6,563 nt of DNA, from the NCBI GenBank assembly GCA_035457505.1, contig DATIBL010000102.1, positions 1-6,563 on the forward strand, in the 5' to 3' direction. The position numbers and the translations under genes are program-made. The notes below the pieces were generated by a model. The model saw only the letters and a list, made by a program, of their open reading frames with translations, did no database searches and was not told the DNA's origin. Below, piece by piece: positions 1 through 5,013 of this stretch (position 1 is its first letter; each line of letters begins with the position of its first letter). This stretch comes from DATIBL01 sp035457505 (GTDB lineage: Bacteria; Patescibacteriota; Minisyncoccia; Phycocordibacterales; UBA6899).

Positions 1-1072
1 CATCAGGACGAAGCAACGCGGTGAGATCGGCGCGCATACGATCCATGAGCGCAAGCGCAGGGTGCGCAGCGAGAAGCGGCGCAAGGCGTTCACGATCGGC
101 AGATGTTCGTACCGACGAGTCCTTTGACAAGAGGAGCGCCATCAGCGACCGAAGCTCGCGGAGGTCCTTCTGGTCGTACGTCGCTCGGAGCGCGCGCAGT
201 TCGGCACGGCATGCAGAGCGCATTGCGGAAACGTAGCGATGCAAGATCGCGAGACGATGCGCGGCGATCGCCGCAAGCAGATCCTGATCCGGATCGCGAG
301 GGTCGCCGTACCGAAGCAGCGGCGCGCGGCGCTTCACCCGGAGCAATCGAAGGAGAGCAAACACGCGGATGTATCCCCACCCGATGTCCCACTCATACCA
401 ACGCGTCGAGAACTTCGCCGACCAGGGAAAGGCGTGGTGGTTGTTGTGCAACTCCTCACCGCCGATCACGATCCCGATGGGAACGATGTTCGTACTGGCA
501 TCCGGCGTATCGTGCCCGCGGTATCCCGAGTGATGTCCGACGCCATTAATGACGCCAGCAGCCCAGAACGGGATCCATACGAGCTGGACGGCGAGCACCA
601 AGAGGCCCGAAAGTCCGAAGAGCGCGCATTCGATCAGCGCCATGATGCCGATACCAAGCCATGGATGCGGCACATAGAGCCGGCGTTCCAAGAGATCATC
701 CGGTGTGCCTCGCCCATAGTGCGCGAGCGTGTCCGGATCGGCAGCGGCCTTGCGATACAGCGTGATGCCCCCAAAGAGCACGCGCGGGAGTCCGTAGATC
801 TGCGGACTATGCGGATCATCTGGAGTTTCGCAGCGCGCATGATGCTTGCGGTGGACGGCGACCCATTCTTTGGTCTTCATGCCGGTCGTGAACCACAGCC
901 AAAAACGGAAGGCATGCGCAAGCGCGGGCGACAAAAGAAGCGAGCGATGCGCCTCTGCGCGATGCAGGTAGAGCGTCACAGAAACGATCGTGCAATGCGT
1001 TAGCCCGAGCGCAAGGAGAGCAAGCTCCCAGAACGACCACTGAAGGAAACCGCCAAGGATCGAGAACGACAT
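1..1072 (-). CDS. Fatty-acid (acyl-CoA type) desaturase, C-terminus cut by window edge
   Basis: This is a membrane di-iron desaturase that should introduce a cis double bond into a fatty acyl chain (acyl-CoA or lipid-bound), using O2 and an electron donor. The 357 visible codons stay open to the left edge, so the 3' end is missing. The three histidine boxes are intact: HRAEAH (residues 37-42), HRKHH (74-78) and HNNHH (209-213). An NxxxH (N176, H180) matches the extra metal-site residues of stearoyl-CoA desaturases. Hydrophobic helices lie at about 12-35, 51-63 and 138-172. After residue about 245 comes a charged, helical C-terminal region, as in longer bacterial delta-9-type desaturases. The ATG at 1072 is preceded by AAAGGAG at 6-nt spacing. 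The gene is divergent from recG. Regioselectivity and substrate cannot be read from the sequence. The family call is firm. Confidence 0.92.
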   Translation of the reverse strand, partial: MSFSILGGFLQWSFWELALLALGLTHCTIVSVTLYLHRAEAHRSLLLSPALAHAFRFWLWFTTGMKTKEWVAVHRKHHARCETPDDPHSPQIYGLPRVLFGGITLYRKAAADPDTLAHYGRGTPDDLLERRLYVPHPWLGIGIMALIECALFGLSGLLVLAVQLVWIPFWAAGVINGVGHHSGYRGHDTPDASTNIVPIGIVIGGEELHNNHHAFPWSAKFSTRWYEWDIGWGYIRVFALLRLLRVKRRAPLLRYGDPRDPDQDLLAAIAAHRLAILHRYVSAMRSACRAELRALRATYDQKDLRELRSLMALLLSKDSSVRTSADRERLAPLLAAHPALALMDRMRADLTALLRPD

Positions 1073-1078
1073 ACGGGA

Positions 1079-1085
1079 CTCCTTT
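1079..1085 (-). promoter_or_regulatory. Ribosome binding site of the desaturase gene
   Basis: The minus strand reads AAAGGAG, 6 nt before the ATG at 1072. This strong Shine-Dalgarno sequence fixes the start codon. It also shows that this organism uses SD-led initiation for at least some genes, in contrast to recG. Confidence 0.8.
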
Positions 1086-1117
1086 TCTGATGCGTAAAAT
1101 GAACCACGACTCGCGCG

Positions 1118-1126
1118 AGTATAACA
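1118..1126 (-). promoter_or_regulatory. Extended -10 promoter of the desaturase gene
   Basis: The minus strand reads TGTTATACT, an extended -10 (TGn followed by TATACT, 5 of 6 to consensus). No good -35 lies 16-18 nt upstream, which is typical of extended -10 promoters. The predicted start near 1111 gives a leader of about 40 nt containing the ribosome binding site. Confidence 0.55.
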
Positions 1127-1179
1127 TGCTTCCCATCTGAAAAGGGGCCATTTCTGGGAGGCGCATTTCTCGGACATTC

Positions 1180-1188
1180 TGCTATCAT
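1180..1188 (+). promoter_or_regulatory. Extended -10 promoter of recG, almost on the start codon
   Basis: TGCTATCAT is an extended -10 (TGn plus TATCAT, 5 of 6 to consensus) that ends 11 nt before the recG ATG. No convincing -35 is visible. A start 6-7 nt downstream would leave a leader of only about 4-6 nt. That fits the absence of any Shine-Dalgarno sequence before this ATG. The promoter is divergent from that of the desaturase. Confidence 0.45.
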
Positions 1189-1199
1189 GATCGCATCCC

Positions 1200-3401
1200 A
1201 TGCGCCCTGACGACCCCATTGCAAGCCACTTCCGCCTGACACCGCCGCATAAAAGCGCGCTCACAAAGCTCGGCATCACGACCGTCCGCGATCTGCTGTT
1301 CCATTTTCCCGTTCGGCACACCGACGCGGGGCGCTCGGGGACCGCGGTCGAGCTCGTCCACGGAGAACGTGCGACGGTGTACGGGCAGATCGTGAAGACC
1401 GGCACAAAAAAATCGTTCCGGAGCAAGATCCCGATGGGAACGGCAACGATGCGCGATGTGTCAAGCACGATCGAGCTCGTGTGGTTCCGCCAGCCCTATC
1501 TCGCCAAGATGGTCGCCGTCGGCGATCTCGTACGCGCGAGCGGCGTCGTCGCAAGGAAAACCTCGAGCGTCGGTCTCGTAAATCCCGAGATCGAAAAGAT
1601 CCCGATGCTGCCGGAGGAGGTGGGAGGATCGCTCTTCGCCGGAAGCGGGATCGAAGGCGCACTCTTCCCGGTGTACCCCGAATCCCGCGGCATCACGTCG
1701 CGCTGGTTCTACCACGCGATGCAAAAGGTCCTTGCGAGCGGCGTCGTTGAAACGATTCCTGATCCGATTCCATCCGACATCCTCAAGCGCTATCACCTCC
1801 CAGAACTCTCCACGGCGCTCGTGTGGATTCATGCCCCGCGGGAGGCGGACCATGCGGCGGCGGCGCGCAAGCGATTTGCCTTCGAGACGATCTTTCTCGT
1901 TCAGATCGAACGCCAGCGCGCGAAACGGCAATACGCAGCAAACCCCACGTATACCTTCCGCGCGGAAGTATCAGCGCTTGAGCGCTTTATCGAGCGACTC
2001 GGATTCGCTCCCACCGAAGCGCAGACACGCGCAATCGACCGCATTCTCGAAGACTTCGCGTCGGGACGGCCGATGCTTCGGCTGCTCGAAGGCGACGTCG
2101 GGAGCGGCAAGACCGCTGTTGCCGCAGCGACCGCAAATGCCGTCGTCCGCCAATCACCCACCCCAAGACCAAGAGAGCCGCGGACAAAGGAGAGCACGGG
2201 CGGGATAGGTTTCCTTCAGGTCGCATATATGGCGCCAACCGAGATCCTCGCCACGCAGCTCTTCGAGTCGTTTATCACATACTTCGTCGGAACAGGAATC
2301 CAGATCGGACTCATGACCGGGAGCGGCTGCCGCAAATTTCCGTCGAAGGTGACTCCGTCCGAAGCGACCAGCATTTCCCGCGCGCAGCTCTTGAAATGGG
2401 TCGCGAACGGCGAAATTCCAATCCTTGTGGGCACCCATGCGCTCATCCAAAAGACCGTCAAATTCAAGCACCTCGCGTACGTCATCATCGATGAGCAGCA
2501 TCGCTTCGGAACGGCTCAGCGCGCAAAGCTGGTTCAAAAAGATGCTGCGCTCGGCATTCGCGCGCCGCACGTCCTCTCGATGACCGCGACGCCGATTCCC
2601 CGCACGCTCGCGCTGACGATCTACGGCGACCTCGATCTCACGCTCTTGGACGCGATGCCGCCGGGACGCAAGCCGGTCAAGACAGAGATTGCGACGACTG
2701 CGACACGCAAGAAGGTGGAGGAGCACATGCGTGCAGAACTCGCTGCCGGGCGCCAGGCCTACGTCATCTGCCCGCGGATCGACGAGCCGGACCCCGAAAA
2801 GGAGCAGGCGCTCATGGCAAAATCGGTCGTCGAAGAAGCGAAGCGGCTCTCGAGCAGAATTTTCCCTGAATGTTCTGTCGAAGTGCTTCACGGCAAGATG
2901 CGTCCCGCCGAGAAAGACGCGGTCATGGGACGGTTCGCTTCGGGCAAGACCAAGATCCTCGTCGCGACATCCGTCGTCGAGGTCGGCGTCAACGTCCCGA
3001 ATGCAACGATCATTGCGATCGAAGGCGCCGAGCGCTTCGGCCTCGCGCAGCTCCACCAGCTCCGCGGTCGCGTGCTCCGCGGAACGCATCAGGCGCACTG
3101 CTATCTCTTCACCGATACGACGGCAGCCACATCCTTGAAGCGCCTCCGCGCGCTTACGCACGCCGCGAACGGATTCGAGCTCGCTGAAATGGACCTCGCA
3201 CTCCGAGGCGCGGGCGAACTCCGTGGCGGAAAACAGTGGGGTATTTCCGACCTCGGCATGGAGGCGATCAAAAATATCAAAATGGTTGAGGCTGCCCGGG
3301 AGGAAGCGCTTCGCATGCTCGACCAAGATCCGACCCTTGCGGCACATCCCGACCTCGTTCAGGCGCTCGCACACCCCCGCGCCAACATGCACTTCGAGTA
3401 A
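1200..3401 (+). CDS. recG: ATP-dependent DNA helicase RecG
   Basis: RecG is a superfamily 2 double-strand DNA translocase that remodels stalled forks and branch-migrates Holliday junctions. At 733 aa it is somewhat longer than E. coli RecG (about 690). An N-terminal helical part and an OB-fold wedge domain (about residues 55-135) precede the motor. Motif I is GDVGSGKT (298-305), motif Ia APTEILA (345-351), motif II DEQH (431-434), motif III MTATPIPRTL (461-470) and motif V about 590-603. The C-terminal TRG-type motif lies at about 659-675. Motif VI reads QLRGRVLRG (620-628), with Leu626 where RecG normally has Gly. Two additions enlarge the protein: a Pro/Arg/Lys-rich stretch (about 318-336) and a smaller one at about 376-392. 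The ATG at 1200 lacks a Shine-Dalgarno, but the N-terminus aligns well from here and an extended -10 sits just upstream. Identity is certain; the effect of the motif VI change is not. Confidence 0.97.
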   Translation: MRPDDPIASHFRLTPPHKSALTKLGITTVRDLLFHFPVRHTDAGRSGTAVELVHGERATVYGQIVKTGTKKSFRSKIPMGTATMRDVSSTIELVWFRQPYLAKMVAVGDLVRASGVVARKTSSVGLVNPEIEKIPMLPEEVGGSLFAGSGIEGALFPVYPESRGITSRWFYHAMQKVLASGVVETIPDPIPSDILKRYHLPELSTALVWIHAPREADHAAAARKRFAFETIFLVQIERQRAKRQYAANPTYTFRAEVSALERFIERLGFAPTEAQTRAIDRILEDFASGRPMLRLLEGDVGSGKTAVAAATANAVVRQSPTPRPREPRTKESTGGIGFLQVAYMAPTEILATQLFESFITYFVGTGIQIGLMTGSGCRKFPSKVTPSEATSISRAQLLKWVANGEIPILVGTHALIQKTVKFKHLAYVIIDEQHRFGTAQRAKLVQKDAALGIRAPHVLSMTATPIPRTLALTIYGDLDLTLLDAMPPGRKPVKTEIATTATRKKVEEHMRAELAAGRQAYVICPRIDEPDPEKEQALMAKSVVEEAKRLSSRIFPECSVEVLHGKMRPAEKDAVMGRFASGKTKILVATSVVEVGVNVPNATIIAIEGAERFGLAQLHQLRGRVLRGTHQAHCYLFTDTTAATSLKRLRALTHAANGFELAEMDLALRGAGELRGGKQWGISDLGMEAIKNIKMVEAAREEALRMLDQDPTLAAHPDLVQALAHPRANMHFE

Positions 3402-3413
3402 CCGAGCTGATTT

Positions 3414-3431
3414 CCAAAAGCTACTTTTTGG
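3414..3431 (+). terminator. Weak hairpin after recG
   Basis: A 6-bp stem (3414-3419 with 3426-3431, CCAAAA/TTTTGG) starts 13 bases past the recG stop and is followed by only three T. It is too AT-rich and poor in U to be a convincing terminator. It may slow read-through into the tRNA or be chance. Confidence 0.25.
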
Positions 3432-3432
3432 T

Positions 3433-3461
3433 TTGCCGCAAGACCCGGCTTCATCTATCAT
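3433..3461 (+). promoter_or_regulatory. Sigma-70-type promoter of the tRNA gene
   Basis: A -35 TTGCCG (3433-3438) and a -10 TATCAT (3456-3461) are separated by exactly 17 nt. The predicted start near 3468 lies about 11 nt before the mature tRNA end. This suggests the tRNA is transcribed on its own rather than only by read-through from recG. Confidence 0.6.
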
Positions 3462-3478
3462 GCGAAGTGTCGATATTC

Positions 3479-3550
3479 CCGCCCTTAGCTCAGTGGTAGA
3501 GCGGTCGTCTTATACACGACTGGTCCCTGGTTCGATCCCAGGAGGGCGGA
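3479..3550 (+). tRNA. tRNA-Ile with anticodon UAU
   Basis: A full cloverleaf is visible. The acceptor stem has 7 Watson-Crick pairs (3479-3485 with 3543-3549). The D arm is GCTC/GAGC around a 7-nt loop (3488-3502). The anticodon stem is GTCGT/ACGAC (3504-3508 with 3516-3520) around the loop CTTATAC, placing anticodon TAT at 3511-3513. The variable region is 5 nt, and the T arm is CCTGG/CCAGG with loop TTCGATC (3526-3542). The discriminator is A3550. CCA is not encoded, so a CCA-adding enzyme is needed. UAU reads the rare Ile codon AUA; most bacteria do this with a lysidine-modified CAU tRNA instead. The first pair is C1-G72, while bacterial tRNA-Ile usually has G1-C72. The tRNA call is firm; Ile charging is inferred from the anticodon and A73. 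Confidence 0.93.
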
Positions 3551-3561
3551 CAAGCGTGAAG

Positions 3562-3586
3562 AAAATCTCCCCTGCGGGAGATTTTT
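3562..3586 (+). terminator. Intrinsic terminator after the tRNA, probably bidirectional
   Basis: A perfect 10-bp stem (3562-3571 with 3576-3585) closes on the 4-nt loop CTGC. It has four A on one arm and ends in five T. The A/T symmetry means it can also end transcripts arriving on the minus strand from tatD, which converges on the tRNA. It starts 11 nt past the tRNA. Confidence 0.75.
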
Positions 3587-3734
3587 AGCTTGGCCGAGCC
3601 GCAGCGATGTTTCGTTAGCAGACGAAACCGCGAGGCGGGGTAGCGAGCACTTACGTTTTTTGCGAGCAGCTTGGAGCAAAAAACTTAGTGATTCGTGACG
3701 ACAAAGAGAAAGGCTCGCCTTGCATGGACGAGAC
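3587..3734. repeat. Gap with clustered inverted repeats
   Basis: No gene is seen in this gap between the terminator and the tatD stop. It holds two inverted repeats. One has a 7-bp stem, GTTTCGT/ACGAAAC (3609-3615 with 3622-3628). The longer one has arms at 3648-3663 and 3676-3690: CACT pairs, a small internal loop follows, then nine pairs of GTTTTTTGC with GCAAAAAAC. The word AGCTTGG occurs twice (3587-3593 and 3668-3674), and GCGAGCA-like words recur around the hairpins. The neighbouring tatD is minus strand, so these may lie in its 3' untranslated region. Function unknown. Confidence 0.5.
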
Positions 3735-4532
3735 TCAAGAGAGGTGAAAGAGGCGCTTTGCATTCTCGACAAGGGCAGCGGCGACGCGATCGAGATCTTC
3801 ACCCCTGATCCGGGCGATCGCCCGGATGGTTTCGAGTACGTAGACAGGCTCATTGCGCTTGCCACGGAACGGGATCGGAGCGACATACGGCGCATCGGTT
3901 TCCGCATGGATGCGATCGAGCGGCGCAAATTTTACTACCGCGTCATAATCGTGTGTAAAGGTCAGCACGCCAGTGAACGAGAGCGTAAACCCGCGATCGA
4001 GAAACCGCTTCGCGATCGCTTCATCGCCGACAAAAAAATGGACGTCGCCGACGACAGCAGGATGCTCCGCAAGGATCGCGAGAATATCCTCATACGCGTC
4101 CATTGTGCGCGGAGTCGGACGGCCGTGGATCATGAGCGGCTTTCCTGCTCGCTCGGCAACGGCGATCTGCCGCGTGAACACATCATGCTGCCGCTGCTTC
4201 TCCTCCTCTTCCCCGCCCGGCCATCCATCATGCGCTGGCCAGTGATAGTCGAGGCCGCATTCCCCGATCGCAACCACGCGCGGATGCGCCGCGAGCTTCG
4301 CATATGCCGCATCATCGAGATCTTCGCGGGTGTTGTCGGTGGGGTGCAGTCCGATCGTGGCCCAGATATCCGAATGCACATCCGCAAGCGCGACCGCCTT
4401 CTCGCTCATCGCGCGGTCGGTGCCAACAGCAATGGTCGCAATGTCTTCTGCGCGCATACGCTCAAGAACTGCGTCACGATCGTCGTCGAAACGCGCGTCG
4501 TTTACATGGGAATGGATGTCGATATATCGCAT
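3735..4532 (-). CDS. tatD: TatD-family metal-dependent deoxyribonuclease
   Basis: This is a 265-aa TIM-barrel hydrolase of the TatD family: divalent-metal nucleases, shown in E. coli to have 3'-5' exonuclease activity on DNA. The metal ligands are in their usual order: HSH (H7, H9), GECGLDYH with E91, MIHGRP with H136, DVHFF with H165 and ETDAPY with D213. The GLHP signature is at 61-64. The length is normal for the family. I chose the ATG at 4532 because the protein then starts MRYIDIHSH, as TatD proteins do. An upstream in-frame ATG at 4571 would add 13 unrelated residues. AGGA lies 5 nt before the chosen ATG. A weak promoter and a candidate RNA with a terminator lie just upstream, so expression could be controlled there. 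The gene converges on the tRNA. The physiological substrate is not evident. Confidence 0.94.
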   Translation of the reverse strand: MRYIDIHSHVNDARFDDDRDAVLERMRAEDIATIAVGTDRAMSEKAVALADVHSDIWATIGLHPTDNTREDLDDAAYAKLAAHPRVVAIGECGLDYHWPAHDGWPGGEEEEKQRQHDVFTRQIAVAERAGKPLMIHGRPTPRTMDAYEDILAILAEHPAVVGDVHFFVGDEAIAKRFLDRGFTLSFTGVLTFTHDYDAVVKFAPLDRIHAETDAPYVAPIPFRGKRNEPVYVLETIRAIARIRGEDLDRVAAALVENAKRLFHLS

Positions 4533-4541
4533 GGTCGTCCT

Positions 4542-4571
4542 ATAGTACAGGGAATTTGCTCTTGTGGGCAA
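4542..4571 (-). promoter_or_regulatory. Candidate promoter of tatD
   Basis: On the minus strand a -35 TTGCCC (4566-4571) and a -10 TACTAT (4542-4547) are 18 nt apart. The -10 ends 9 nt before the tatD ATG, so the leader would be only a few nucleotides. The -35 overlaps the T-run of the upstream terminator. AGGA at 4538-4541 would act as a ribosome binding site only on longer transcripts that read through. Confidence 0.4.
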
Positions 4572-4597
4572 AAAAATAAGGCCCGACCGAAGTCAGA
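4570..4597 (-). terminator. UUCG-capped intrinsic terminator upstream of tatD
   Basis: On the minus strand a 6-bp stem (4592-4597 with 4582-4587) closes on a TTCG tetraloop with the stable C(UUCG)G context. After a short gap comes TTATTTTTTT (4570-4579). Two pairs are G-U wobbles only in the minus-strand RNA, which supports that orientation. It sits 37 nt before the tatD start, where either an sRNA end or a leader attenuator could be. Confidence 0.65.
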
Positions 4598-4711
4598 ACC
4601 TATTTATATGTACCAAGCGAACTTAGTACAAAGTGAATATATCTCCAGGGTGGAAATCGCGCAGGTGGCTGGTGGGGATAACTCAAGATATTTCGCTCGT
4701 ATAAGGGCCGC
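4570..4711 (-). ncRNA. Candidate structured RNA or tatD leader, about 140 nt
   Basis: The gap between tatD and the small gene downstream of ftsH contains no reading frame that looks coding, but has the layout of an RNA gene on the minus strand. A promoter (4716-4744) is followed by three stems and the terminator at 4570-4597. Stem A pairs 4682-4694 with 4635-4648 (about 12 bp, with a bulge, a G-U and one mismatch) around a C-rich 33-nt loop. Stem B pairs 4622-4630 with 4609-4617: nine unbroken pairs, including one G-U, capped by UUCG. On the plus strand that G-U pair would be a C-A mismatch, so the minus strand is favoured. I do not recognise a known family; it lacks a 6S, 4.5S or tmRNA signature. 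It could be a small RNA or a 5' leader of tatD. Confidence 0.42.
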
Positions 4712-4736
4712 CCTTTGTATACAGAGGGCGGCCCTT
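4703..4736. repeat. Near-perfect 34-bp palindrome
   Basis: Arms 4703-4714 and 4725-4736 are 12-bp perfect inverted copies (AAGGGCCGCCCT and its complement) around a 10-nt centre. Within that centre, 4716-4723 is itself the palindrome TGTATACA. The only asymmetric position is 4715/4724. No T-run follows on either strand, so it is not a typical terminator. Its position over the candidate promoter of the minus-strand RNA suggests an operator or a hairpin at an RNA 5' end. Confidence 0.75.
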
Positions 4737-4744
4737 GGTGTGAA
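4716..4744 (-). promoter_or_regulatory. Candidate promoter of the minus-strand RNA
   Basis: On the minus strand a -35 TTCACA (4739-4744, 5 of 6 to consensus) and a -10 TATACA (4716-4721) are spaced by exactly 17 nt. Predicted initiation is near 4709-4711 at a G-rich stretch. One arm of the 34-bp palindrome forms the spacer and the -10 lies at its centre. Confidence 0.5.
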
Positions 4745-4770
4745 TATTGGATTTTTTAGTGTACGGGGAC

Positions 4771-4791
4771 AAAAAACCGCCTGAAGGCGGT
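4771..4791 (-). terminator. Intrinsic terminator of the ftsH transcript
   Basis: On the minus strand ACCGCC (4786-4791) pairs with GGCGGT (4776-4781) around a TTCA loop, followed by a run of T (4771-4776). It starts 9 nt past the stop of the small acidic gene, so it closes the ftsH unit. Confidence 0.8.
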
Positions 4792-4800
4792 CTCTTGTGG

Positions 4801-4992
4801 CTACATCGCCGGGTTCACTTCTTCTGATGCGGAAGGGAAATTTGGATCAATCTCGGCGGGTGTCTCCGGGAGATAATCTCCCCCGTACTTCACCCCATCC
4901 TTCTCATACGCAAACCGCTTCCCGTTTTCATCAACCTGCAATTCCTGTTCCCCTACCACGATTTCCTCTGGCAATCCTTCTCCCATAGACAT
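4801..4992 (-). CDS. Small acidic protein of unknown function downstream of ftsH
   Basis: This is a 63-aa frame starting MSMGEGLPEE and ending VNPAM. It is strongly acidic (about 17 Asp/Glu against 5 Lys/Arg). It has no membrane segment, signal peptide or cysteine, so it should be a soluble cytoplasmic protein. The middle (VDENGKRFAYEKDGVKYGG) looks like a short beta-hairpin unit, while the last 20 residues are Pro/Glu-rich and probably disordered. The ATG lies 21 nt after the ftsH stop and a terminator follows closely, so it is most likely co-transcribed with ftsH. No clear Shine-Dalgarno precedes either possible ATG (4992 or 4986). I recognise no family. A chance frame is possible, but the protein-like composition and the exact fit between ftsH and a terminator favour a real gene. 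Confidence 0.6.
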   Translation of the reverse strand: MSMGEGLPEEIVVGEQELQVDENGKRFAYEKDGVKYGGDYLPETPAEIDPNFPSASEEVNPAM

Positions 4993-5013
4993 GGTATTTA
5001 AACGATAATCTTT

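Noticed and set aside
239..1003. 254-codon open frame on the plus strand
   Set aside because: Antisense to the desaturase; the desaturase frame carries the three histidine boxes, while this frame has low-complexity Arg-rich sequence.
1187..1210. 7-codon upstream frame (ATG to TGA) overlapping the recG start
   Set aside because: Its ATG lies within the recG -10 element, so it would not be transcribed from that promoter; it has no ribosome binding site.
2154..3461. 435-codon open frame on the minus strand opposite recG
   Set aside because: It mirrors recG codon structure in a GC-rich gene, its translation is Arg/Glu/Asp/Leu-rich without family motifs, and recG is unambiguous here.
3485..3928. 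147-codon minus-strand frame spanning the tRNA and the tatD end
   Set aside because: It overlaps the tRNA, the terminator and the repeat gap, and is Ser/Arg-rich; it is a shadow frame.
4533..4571. 13-residue N-terminal extension of TatD from an upstream in-frame ATG
   Set aside because: TatD proteins begin with the strand leading to HxH; the extension has no family similarity and would start within the upstream terminator T-run.
4703..4736. Palindrome as an intrinsic terminator
   Set aside because: No T-run follows on either strand, and a clear terminator for the ftsH unit already exists at 4771-4791.
3720..4784. 354-codon open frame on the plus strand
   Set aside because: It is antisense to tatD, whose catalytic residues are all present, and it runs through the non-coding RNA region; the translation shows no recognisable domain.
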